In this document: in pieces, positions 1 through 5,585 of the stretch
How the letters are laid out: the number at the start of each line of letters is the position of its first letter
Numbering within the stretch: position 1 is the stretch's first letter
NCBI GenBank assembly: GCA_036833805.1
Contig: DAITPA010000074.1
Coordinates: 1 to 7,598 of the forward strand
DNA: 7,598 nucleotides
Direction of reading: 5' to 3'
DNA from: PALSA-1196 sp036833805
GTDB taxonomy: Bacteria > Pseudomonadota > Gammaproteobacteria > Steroidobacterales > Steroidobacteraceae
The notes under the pieces: model-generated
What the model was told of the DNA's origin: nothing
Databases searched by the model: none
What the model saw: only the letters and a program-made list of their open reading frames with translations
Program-made: the position numbers and the translations under genes

Positions 1-10
1 ATCATAGCAA

Positions 11-43
11 TCCCCGAGAAATACTGCACAGTTATTTAGGGGA
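11..43 (-). other. Imperfect palindrome / stem-loop downstream of marC
   Basis: Two 5-bp arms, TCCCC (11-15) and GGGGA (39-43), enclose a second pair, AAATA (19-23) and TATTT (33-37), and a short inner CT/AG pair around a four-base loop. The structure begins 7 bases past the marC stop, so it could form at the 3' end of the marC transcript. The bases that follow it on the minus strand are TTGCTAT rather than a clean U-run, so an intrinsic terminator is only possible. The stretch is AT-richer than the surrounding genes. It could instead be a REP-like intergenic palindrome. Confidence 0.4.
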
Positions 44-50
44 CACTACA

Positions 51-674
51 CTAGAAACTGCTGTGCAGACCGTCGATGACGAACTGCACCGCAAGCGCCC
101 CCAAAATCACGCCCGCAAGGCGATTTGTCACGTTGGCACCCGTGACGCCGAGCACCCGCTGCAAGGGCTCGGCGAGCCACATCATGGCGAGGGTGATCGC
201 AAGCACGAGCGTAGCAGCGGCGAGTAGACCCAGGAACAGGGCCGGCTGGGTGCCGAGGTGAACCGGTCCGAACCAGAGCAGGATGGTCGCGAGCGCACCG
301 GGTCCGGAAATAAAAGGAAACGCGAGCGGAAACACGGAGACGTCTGCGCGGCGCTGGTTTTCGGCGCGCTCGGTGGTCGAGGTGCGCGTGCCGGACTCGC
401 GCGCGTAGACCATGTCGAGCGCGATCAAGAAGAGCAGAAGCCCCCCGAAGATGCGGAAGGCGGCGAAACTGATCCCCATGAGCGAGAGAAAGTCGGCGCC
501 GCCGACGGCGAATAGCAGAATGATGCCGCCCGAAATTATGACCGCCTTCAAAGCCATGCGGTGTTTGTAAGCTGAGCTTGCGCCGTCGGTGAGACCGTTG
601 AAGAGCGGAATGAGGGACACGGGCTCAACCACGAACAAGAACACGACGAAGAATTTGACCAGCTGCTCGACCAT
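51..674 (-). CDS. MarC family integral membrane protein
   Basis: A 207-residue inner-membrane protein of the MarC (UPF0056) family, whose members have about this length and six membrane helices. Hydrophobic segments lie near residues 6-25, 42-62, 68-88, 117-138, 144-168 and 183-203. Family-type motifs visible are EPVSLIPLF (17-25), GISFAAFRIFGGLLLF (67-82), PLAFPFISGPGA (116-127) and GANVTNRLAGVILGALA (179-195). The molecular role of MarC is unknown; the old link to multiple antibiotic resistance in E. coli has not held up. The frame stays open 173 codons further upstream, but that extension is antisense to the DUF6763-type gene and has no membrane character. I therefore start at the ATG that gives the usual N-terminus MVEQLVKFF. 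Its ribosome binding site is weak. The gene is divergent from the DUF6763-type gene across 177 bases. Confidence 0.9.
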   Translation of the reverse strand: MVEQLVKFFVVFLFVVEPVSLIPLFNGLTDGASSAYKHRMALKAVIISGGIILLFAVGGADFLSLMGISFAAFRIFGGLLLFLIALDMVYARESGTRTSTTERAENQRRADVSVFPLAFPFISGPGALATILLWFGPVHLGTQPALFLGLLAAATLVLAITLAMMWLAEPLQRVLGVTGANVTNRLAGVILGALAVQFVIDGLHSSF

Positions 675-841
675 GATGCTCTGCACGGCAAAATAACTTC
701 TTGAAAGCGCCACACGCGAGGCGCAACATGAAATCGCGCCTAGCTCGTGTGCAATCGAGCATAACAGTGCTCCATATGATCCGCGACGCCGCGCCGTGCG
801 TTCGCGAAAGAATGCACGCTTGAGATCCACCGGGACATTGC

Positions 842-847
842 AGGAGG
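842..847 (+). promoter_or_regulatory. Shine-Dalgarno of the DUF6763-like gene
   Basis: A full AGGAGG lies four bases before the ATG at 852. It is the strongest ribosome binding site in the window. It supports this small open frame as a real gene against the long antisense frames that cross it. Confidence 0.75.
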
Positions 848-851
848 TGCC

Positions 852-1163
852 ATGAACATTCCGAAACCGAATATCGGCGACTGGTATCGCAAACCCGGCG
901 GCGCGCTCTTCGAGGTGGTCGCCTACGACGAGGACGACGGCACCATCGAGATCCAATACTTTGACGGCACCATCGAGGAATTGGAGCGCGAGGACTGGAA
1001 CGCGCAATGGAAGGACGGCTCGCTCGAAGCGGGCGAGGCGCCGGAGGACTGGAGCGGCGCGGTCGACGTCGATTCGCCCGAGGAAGACGCCGGTTCGGAT
1101 TCGGGTTTCGGCGAGCGCGATCTGCGCGCAAACACGCTCGAGGGAATTGAGCGCTTCAGATAG
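852..1163 (+). CDS. Small acidic DUF6763-like protein
   Basis: A 103-residue protein that I recognise as similar to the DUF6763 family, small proteins of unknown function in gammaproteobacteria. The conserved-looking part is residues 7-50, with NIGDWYR, FEVVAYDEDDGTIEIQYFDGT and the following IEELEREDW. It contains an internal repeat, DGTIE at 29-33 and 38-42, suggesting paired beta strands of an SH3-like or Tudor-like small barrel (inference). The second half is strongly acidic (roughly residues 57-90) and probably disordered. There is no signal peptide or membrane segment, so it is likely cytoplasmic. The start is well supported: AGGAGG at 842-847 sits four bases before the ATG. Its stop overlaps the 3' end of the opposing Rieske gene by 8 bases. 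No function can be assigned. Confidence 0.82.
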   Translation: MNIPKPNIGDWYRKPGGALFEVVAYDEDDGTIEIQYFDGTIEELEREDWNAQWKDGSLEAGEAPEDWSGAVDVDSPEEDAGSDSGFGERDLRANTLEGIERFR

Positions 1164-1554
1164 CGTCGATCGAACGCATAAGCGCGCCGACATCCACCTC
1201 GTCGGCGAGCATCACGAAGCCGCCCTCGAGCTTTACGGGAATCGCGCGCAAGTTCTGCCCGGCGCACGGACCTGCGATGCAATAGCCGGACAGCTTGTCG
1301 AACAGCGCGCCGTGCGATCCGCACAGAATGAGCGCTCCATCGTGGGTCAGAAAGCGATGCGGTATGAGGTCGAGCGAATGACCTGCATGCGGACAATGAT
1401 TGACATAACCGCGCACAGCATCGCGCACACGCACGATAAAACCGCGCAACGGCCAATCGCCTGTGCCGATCGTGAAGCCGCGCGCGCCCGGATCCGTGAG
1501 CTCGGAAAAGCGGCAGACTACGCGTTCGACGTCAATCTGACGTGCCGCGCTCAT
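1156..1554 (-). CDS. Small Rieske [2Fe-2S] protein
   Basis: A 132-residue single-domain Rieske protein. Cluster ligands are visible as C54-P-H56 in NHCPHAGH and C78-G-S-H81 in LCGSHGALF, the standard CxH...CxxH pattern with 21 residues between the two halves. A GYCIAGPCAG segment (90-99) adds two further cysteines (C92, C97), typical of this soluble group. With no membrane helix or catalytic domain it is probably a cytoplasmic electron carrier or ferredoxin-like subunit; the partner oxidoreductase is not in the window. I choose the ATG at 1554, shortly before the domain begins, with GGA six bases upstream. A GTG at 1593, directly abutting the AmpG-like stop, would add 13 residues and is the alternative. 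It is the last gene of the nuclease-permease-Rieske cluster. Family is certain, physiological role unknown. Confidence 0.88.
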   Translation of the reverse strand: MSAARQIDVERVVCRFSELTDPGARGFTIGTGDWPLRGFIVRVRDAVRGYVNHCPHAGHSLDLIPHRFLTHDGALILCGSHGALFDKLSGYCIAGPCAGQNLRAIPVKLEGGFVMLADEVDVGALMRSIDAI

Positions 1555-1593
1555 CGTCGTCCGCGCACGCGCCGCGTGCTGCCGCAAGCTCAC

Positions 1594-2859
1594 TCATGCG
1601 CGTTCCTGATCGAGCGCATGTATCTTGCTTCGTGTCAGCCAGACAATTGCAAGGCCCGGAAGTGCAATCAGAAAACTCACGATGTAGTAAATGTACCAGC
1701 CGCCATGATCCGCGACCCAGCCCGCGGGGTAGCCCAAACTGTAGCGCGGTAACAGCGCGATCGAGGACAAAAGCGCGTATTGAAAGGCGCTGTAACGCAC
1801 ATCGCAGAGCGCCATGATGAGCGCGACCAGCGCAATATTGCCCATGGCGCCCGCTACATGCTCGATTGCCACGGCAGCGATCATGATGGGATAGCTCTTG
1901 CCGGTCGCCGCCAGAGCGCAGTACAGCAAATTGCTGACCGCCTGCGCGACGCCGAAGATCAGCATCGAGCGCAGCAGGCCAAGCCGCACCATCAGCACGC
2001 CGCCCAAAACAGCGCCCACGAGCGCACTGCCGGTAAAGAGCGCCTTCACGATGACCGCGATCTCCGTTTTGGAGAACCCGGTATCCATCATGAAAGGCGT
2101 GAAGAGCTTCATTGCAAAGGCATCGCCCACTTTGAACAGCAGGACAACGAGAAGCAGCGCTGCCGCGCTCGGGCCAGCCAGCAGTTCTCGCAGCGGCGTG
2201 ACGATAGAGTCGCGCAGGGAGCGCGGCGGTTGCTGCGGATAATTCGGCTCGGGAGCGAACGAGGTCGCAAGACAGAACAGAAGCATGCTGCCGGCGAGCA
2301 GCAGAAACGCCGGACGCCATCCGAAATAGTCGGCGACGATGAGTGCCAAGGCGGAGGCGAGCCAGGCCGAGGTTCGATAGCCGAGATTGGTGGCCGCCGC
2401 TGCCGGTCCGCGTTCGCTCGGCAAGCAGACGTCGGTGCGATATGCATCGAAAGCGATATCCTGGGTCGCGGAAAAAAATACGATCGCAACGGCGCAGACC
2501 GTCACGGGTATGAGCGAGAGCGCCGGATTCTGCAGCGCGAATAGCGCGATCGCGATGGCGATCGCAACCTGCATGACGAATATCCAACCGCGGCGGCGCC
2601 CGAGAAGCGGCAGCGGAAAGCGGTCAATAAAAGGCGCCCACAGAAATTTCAGCAAGTACGGCAGCGCCACATACGACATCACGCCGATTGTCGTATTGGT
2701 CGCGCCCGAATCCTTAAGCCATGCCTGGAACGCGCTTTCGGTGAGCTGATTCGGAAATCCGGACGCAGCGGCGAGCGCCATGATGGCAAGCATCTTCGGG
2801 CTCGCGAGCACCGCGCGCAGCGACGGCTTCGCCGGCTCCCCGGCCGTATCGCTCGCCAC
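1594..2859 (-). CDS. AmpG-like MFS permease (muropeptide importer family)
   Basis: A 421-residue major facilitator protein of the AmpG branch, which imports GlcNAc-anhydroMurNAc peptides from the periplasm for peptidoglycan recycling. AmpG-like motifs are GFPNQLTESAFQAWLKDSG (34-52), LPYLLKFLWAPFIDR (66-80), GRRRGW (87-92) and ATQDIAFDAYRTDV (131-144), followed by ERG and LGYR. About twelve helices are apparent. E. coli AmpG is longer (491 residues, two extra helices), so this resembles the shorter AmpP-sized members. Substrate is inferred from family only. The open frame extends 54 codons upstream inside the nuclease gene in another frame. The likely start is the GTG at 2859, two bases after the nuclease stop, with GAG eight bases before it; a TTG at 2865 overlapping that stop is the alternative. 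Translation is probably coupled to the nuclease gene. Confidence 0.88.
   Translation of the reverse strand: MASDTAGEPAKPSLRAVLASPKMLAIMALAAASGFPNQLTESAFQAWLKDSGATNTTIGVMSYVALPYLLKFLWAPFIDRFPLPLLGRRRGWIFVMQVAIAIAIALFALQNPALSLIPVTVCAVAIVFFSATQDIAFDAYRTDVCLPSERGPAAAATNLGYRTSAWLASALALIVADYFGWRPAFLLLAGSMLLFCLATSFAPEPNYPQQPPRSLRDSIVTPLRELLAGPSAAALLLVVLLFKVGDAFAMKLFTPFMMDTGFSKTEIAVIVKALFTGSALVGAVLGGVLMVRLGLLRSMLIFGVAQAVSNLLYCALAATGKSYPIMIAAVAIEHVAGAMGNIALVALIMALCDVRYSAFQYALLSSIALLPRYSLGYPAGWVADHGGWYIYYIVSFLIALPGLAIVWLTRSKIHALDQERA
1595..1620 (-). repeat. Inverted repeat at the ampG-like/Rieske junction
   Basis: On the minus strand the last codons of the permease form a perfect 7-bp inverted repeat, CATGCGC and GCGCATG, separated by 12 bases that contain AGGAA. 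The 3' arm contains an ATG (1597-1595) that overlaps the permease TGA as ATGA. In mRNA this would place a ribosome binding site in the loop and a start codon in the stem. Stems of this size arise by chance in GC-rich DNA, so function is uncertain. Confidence 0.35.
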
Positions 2860-2861
2860 GT

Positions 2862-3638
2862 TCAAAGCTCGTAGTCCATGGTGAGCGGCGCGTGGTCGGA
2901 GAAGCGCCGCTCCTTGTAGATGCTCGCCGCACGCACCGCGTTGCCCAAAGATGCGCTCACCACCTGGTAATCGATGCGCCAGCCGACGTTCTTGCTCCAG
3001 GCTTGGCCGCGATTCGACCACCAGGTGTATTGATCGGGCTGGTCGTTCACGACGCGGAACGCGTCGACATAGCGCGCCGCACCAAAGAGCTCGTCCATCC
3101 AGGCGCGCTCTGCGGGCAGGAAGCCCGAATTCTTCTGATTCGAGCGCCAGTTGCGCAGATCAATCTGTTTATGGGCGATGTTCCAGTCGCCGCATAAAAT
3201 GTACTGCCGGCGCTTTTTCTGCAGTGTTTTCAAGTACGGCATGAAGACTTTAAGACAGCGAAACTTGGAAGCCTGGCGCTCCGGCCCCGCCGAGCCCGAC
3301 GGCATGTATAAGGACACGACGCTCAAAGAACCAAAGCGCGCCTCGAGATACCGGCCCTCGCCATCAAACTCGCTAACGCCGAAGCCGCGCACGACCTTGT
3401 CGGGCGCGCGGCGCGCATAAATTGCCGTTCCCGCGTAGCCCGGCCGGTACGCATCGAAATAGAAGCAATGATGACCGAGCGGCCGGAAACAGGGGTCCGC
3501 GAGCTGATGTTCCGACGCTTTGGTCTCCTGCAGGCAGACGACATCAGCGCGCTGTTCTTGCAGCCAGTCGAACAGGCCCTTGCTCGCCGCAGCGCGCACG
3601 CCGTTGACGTTCACTGTGATGATACGCACGGCGTCCAT
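2862..3638 (-). CDS. xthA: Exodeoxyribonuclease III / AP endonuclease, Crc-like
   Basis: A 258-residue member of the ExoIII/exonuclease-endonuclease-phosphatase family, which cleaves DNA at abasic sites and removes 3' blocking groups in base-excision repair. All catalytic elements are present: NVNG (N10/N12), LQETK (E38), GRYLEA (95-100), YMPSG (Y111), GDWNIAH (D151, N153), WRIDY (D223) and FSDHAPL (D248, H249). Length is close to both E. coli ExoIII (268) and Pseudomonas Crc (259). The segments KRRQYILCG, NSGFLPAERAWMDELFG and WRIDYQV recall the Crc subgroup, as does its position divergent from pyrE. Pseudomonas Crc has lost the catalytic residues; this protein has not, so nuclease is the safer call. 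It starts the nuclease-permease-Rieske cluster. The ATG lacks a strong ribosome binding site, and GTG at codon 4 is an alternative start. Confidence 0.92.
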   Translation of the reverse strand: MDAVRIITVNVNGVRAAASKGLFDWLQEQRADVVCLQETKASEHQLADPCFRPLGHHCFYFDAYRPGYAGTAIYARRAPDKVVRGFGVSEFDGEGRYLEARFGSLSVVSLYMPSGSAGPERQASKFRCLKVFMPYLKTLQKKRRQYILCGDWNIAHKQIDLRNWRSNQKNSGFLPAERAWMDELFGAARYVDAFRVVNDQPDQYTWWSNRGQAWSKNVGWRIDYQVVSASLGNAVRAASIYKERRFSDHAPLTMDYEL

Positions 3639-3661
3639 GATAACTGCCGGTGCAGGCTGTT

Positions 3662-3683
3662 GCCGGAACCTTCAAAATCCGGC
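3662..3683. repeat. Inverted repeat in the nuclease-pyrE divergent region
   Basis: GCCGGA (3662-3667) and TCCGGC (3678-3683) form a perfect 6-bp inverted repeat around a ten-base AT-rich spacer. A partial direct repeat overlaps it: CCGG followed by CCTTCA occurs at 3664-3674 and again at 3679-3688. It lies 24-45 bases upstream of the nuclease ATG and 66-87 bases upstream of the pyrE start, in the only shared regulatory space. It may be an operator or a leader hairpin; short repeats like this can also be chance. Confidence 0.3.
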
Positions 3684-3732
3684 CTTCATGGCGTTGACAG
3701 CGAGCGGCGCCCGATGGCACCTTCGCGCGCCG

Positions 3733-3740
3733 AAGAGGAG
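3733..3740 (+). promoter_or_regulatory. Shine-Dalgarno deciding the pyrE GTG start
   Basis: AAGAGGAG ends eight bases before the GTG at 3749. This placement, and the match of the following MQDDQLAFIDLAL to the usual PyrE N-terminus, fixes a GTG rather than ATG start for pyrE. Confidence 0.7.
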
Positions 3741-3748
3741 CCTCGCTC

Positions 3749-4408
3749 GTGCAGGATGATCAACTCGCATTCATCGATCTGGCGCTCGCGCGCAAGGCCC
3801 TGCGCTTCGGACAGTTCACCCTGAAATCCGGGCGCGAGAGCCCGTACTTCTTCAACGCCGGGCAGTTCAGCGACGGCGAAGCTGCGGCCGTCCTCGGCCG
3901 CTGCTATGCACGCGCCCTGATGCGCTCGGGCATTGCATTCGACATGCTGTTCGGTCCCGCCTACAAGGGCATTCCGCTCGTAACGGCCACCGCCATCGGG
4001 CTCGCCGATGTGCATCAGCGCAACGTGCCGTACGCCTTCAACCGCAAGGAGGCCAAAGAGCATGGCGAAGGCGGCAGCATCGTGGGTGCCGCGCTCACGG
4101 GGCGCGTCGTCATCGTCGACGACGTTATTGCCGCGGGGACCGCGAAGCGTGAATCGATTGACCTCATCTGCAAGGCCGGCGCGACTCCGGTCGCAGTACT
4201 GCTGGCGCTTGACCGTCAGGAACGCGGTCTTGGCGAGCGCTCCGCCGCCCAGGAACTCGAGGCGGAGCATGGCATTCCGTGCATAAGCATCCTGACGCTG
4301 GGGGGACTCATCGAGGCTTTGGCCGCGCGCAGCGGGGGTGGCAGCACGGTATCAGCGGCCGAGCTTGCGGCGCTGCGCGCCTATCGGGCGCGTTACGGCG
4401 TGGGCTAG
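3749..4408 (+). CDS. pyrE: Orotate phosphoribosyltransferase
   Basis: A 219-residue cytoplasmic enzyme that joins orotate and PRPP to give orotidine 5'-monophosphate, the fifth step of de novo pyrimidine synthesis. The PRPP-binding motif is VIVDDVIAAGTA (121-132). Also present are the FTLKSGRESPYFFNAG segment (23-38, with K26), the FGPAYKGIPL segment (68-77), and the flexible catalytic loop FNRKEAKEHGEGG (97-109) with R99, K100, K103 and H105 at E. coli-like positions. Length is usual for the gammaproteobacterial form (213 in E. coli). It is complete, begins with GTG, and is divergent from the nuclease gene across 110 bases. No rph gene precedes it, unlike in E. coli, so the UTP-sensing rph-pyrE attenuation arrangement is not seen here. 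Confidence 0.97.
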   Translation: MQDDQLAFIDLALARKALRFGQFTLKSGRESPYFFNAGQFSDGEAAAVLGRCYARALMRSGIAFDMLFGPAYKGIPLVTATAIGLADVHQRNVPYAFNRKEAKEHGEGGSIVGAALTGRVVIVDDVIAAGTAKRESIDLICKAGATPVAVLLALDRQERGLGERSAAQELEAEHGIPCISILTLGGLIEALAARSGGGSTVSAAELAALRAYRARYGVG

Positions 4409-4462
4409 AAACTTGCGATTCAGCACCGATTGGTCCGAAGATGACCGCATAGCGTGATCTTT

Positions 4463-4466
4463 GAGG
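4463..4466 (+). promoter_or_regulatory. Shine-Dalgarno deciding the DUF4124 gene start
   Basis: GAGG lies eight bases before the ATG at 4475. It favours this start over a GTG at 4454, and the ATG also gives a clean signal peptide. Confidence 0.6.
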
Positions 4467-4474
4467 TGAAGTGC

Positions 4475-5113
4475 ATGTCGGTTCGCGCGTGGCTCTTGGC
4501 ACTTGCAGTACTGCTGGCGGGAACCGAGCTCGCCCATGGCCAGACAAAAGACAAGGCGCCGGTGGCCTATCGCTGGGTCGACGAGAAAGGTGTGGTTCAT
4601 TTCGGTGACCGCATTCCTTCACAGGACAGCCAGAAGGAACACACGGTCCTTAATCGCGAAGGCGTCGAGGTGGGCAGGTCCGATGCACAAAAGTCTCCGG
4701 CGCAGATCGCCGAGGAGGCGCGCCGTGAACAGGAGCGCCTGCGCCTGCAACAGCATGACAGTTTCTTGCTCACAACCTACACCTCGGCCAAGGATATCGA
4801 GGATCTGCGCGACGCGCGGCTTGAGCAGCTGAACGGCCAGCATCTTGCCGCGGAACAATACGTCGAGAATTTAAATACGCGCCTCGCCGCATTGCAGTCG
4901 CTCGCGATGACGTTCAAGCCCTATAGTGCCCGTCCGAATGCACGGCGAATGCCCGACGATGTCGCCGAGAATCTCGTGCGGGCGCTGAGTGAGTTGCGCA
5001 CGCAGCGCAATACCCTCGCGGCCAAGGACAAGGAGGAGCAGGCGGTGCGCACGGAATTTAACGGCGATATTCAGCGCTACAAAGAACTGCGCGCAAAGCT
5101 CCTCGCGCGCTAA
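4475..5113 (+). CDS. Secreted DUF4124-domain protein with coiled coil
   Basis: A 212-residue protein with a Sec signal peptide: MSVR, a hydrophobic core of AWLLALAVLLAG, and a likely cleavage site after AHG at about residue 22. A DUF4124 domain follows directly (about 30-50), shown by YRWVDEKGVVHFGDRIP, the common signature of this family of proteobacterial envelope proteins. Residues 73-94 and 105-142 are charged and helical with coiled-coil character, as is the C-terminal part (163-212), rich in Lys, Arg and Glu. It is probably periplasmic; no lipobox or transmembrane anchor is seen. DUF4124 has no established biochemical function. It follows pyrE by 66 bases without an evident terminator, so it may be cotranscribed. 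It ends four bases from the dut stop on the opposite strand. Confidence 0.88.
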   Translation: MSVRAWLLALAVLLAGTELAHGQTKDKAPVAYRWVDEKGVVHFGDRIPSQDSQKEHTVLNREGVEVGRSDAQKSPAQIAEEARREQERLRLQQHDSFLLTTYTSAKDIEDLRDARLEQLNGQHLAAEQYVENLNTRLAALQSLAMTFKPYSARPNARRMPDDVAENLVRALSELRTQRNTLAAKDKEEQAVRTEFNGDIQRYKELRAKLLAR

Positions 5114-5117
5114 GCGT

Positions 5118-5585
5118 CTAATTCCGCCCTGAGTGGCCAAAGCCGCCGCTGCCGCGCGCGGAGGCTTCGAAGTCCTTCACGACTTCAAGTTCCACCTGCA
5201 CCACCGGCACGACCACAAGCTGCGCGATGCGCTCCCCTGGCTTCAAGGTGAAAGGATCCTGGCTTCGGTTCCAACAGGAGACCAGAAGCTCGCCCTGGTA
5301 GTCCGAATCGATGAGGCCCACGAGATTGCCGAGCACGATGCCGTGACGGTGGCCGAGCCCCGAACGTGGCAGAACGACGGCGGCCAGCCCCGGATCTGCC
5401 AAAAAGATGGCAAGCCCGGTGGGAATGAGCTCCGCCTTCCCGGGGGTGAGCTCAAGCGGCGCATCGAGGCACGCGCGCAAATCGAGGCCGGCCGAGCCTG
5501 AGGTTGCGTATTGAGGCAGAGGAAAATCGACTCCGACCCGCGGGTTGAGAATCCGCACCCGCAACCGCGGTCGGCTGCGACTCAC
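5118..5585 (-). CDS. dut: dUTP diphosphatase (dUTPase)
   Basis: A 155-residue trimeric-type dUTPase that hydrolyses dUTP to dUMP and pyrophosphate, keeping uracil out of DNA and feeding dTMP synthesis. All five family motifs are in order: SAGLDLRA (31-38), PRSGLGHRHG (73-82), GNLVGLIDSDYQGEL (86-100, catalytic D93), PGERIAQLV (116-124) and RGSGGFGHSG (144-153, the glycine-rich C-terminal arm that closes the active site). Length matches E. coli Dut (about 151). The start is GTG, and GTGA overlaps the coaBC stop, so translation is very probably coupled to coaBC. The dfp-dut pairing is common in gammaproteobacteria. Confidence 0.97.
   Translation of the reverse strand: MSRSRPRLRVRILNPRVGVDFPLPQYATSGSAGLDLRACLDAPLELTPGKAELIPTGLAIFLADPGLAAVVLPRSGLGHRHGIVLGNLVGLIDSDYQGELLVSCWNRSQDPFTLKPGERIAQLVVVPVVQVELEVVKDFEASARGSGGFGHSGRN

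Noticed and set aside
675..1193. N-terminal extension of the marC frame by 173 codons on the minus strand
   Set aside because: It runs antisense to the DUF6763-like gene, which has a strong ribosome site, and carries no recognisable domain. MarC proteins normally begin at the MVEQLVKFF position.
1780..2544. 254-codon open frame on the plus strand opposite the permease gene
   Set aside because: Its low-complexity, charged composition and lack of any family motif mark it as the antisense shadow of the permease.
1532..2587. 351-codon open frame on the minus strand within the permease gene
   Set aside because: It is a shadow frame rich in Arg, Ala and Cys, typical of out-of-frame reading of GC-rich DNA; the permease frame has clear family motifs and helices.
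2860..3021. 54-codon upstream extension of the permease frame
   Set aside because: It lies inside the 3' end of the nuclease gene in another frame and has no membrane or transporter character; the GTG at 2859 gives a normal AmpG-like N-terminus.
3694..3722. Consensus -35 hexamer TTGACA (3694-3699) as a pyrE promoter
   Set aside because: No acceptable -10 lies 15-19 bases downstream; the sequence there is GC-rich (GATGGCACC). It may still be part of a promoter, but I cannot support it by eye.
3715..3730. Sigma-54 type promoter at TGGCAC before pyrE
   Set aside because: TGGCAC fits the -24 element, but the expected TTGC -12 element is absent at the required spacing (CGCGCC instead).
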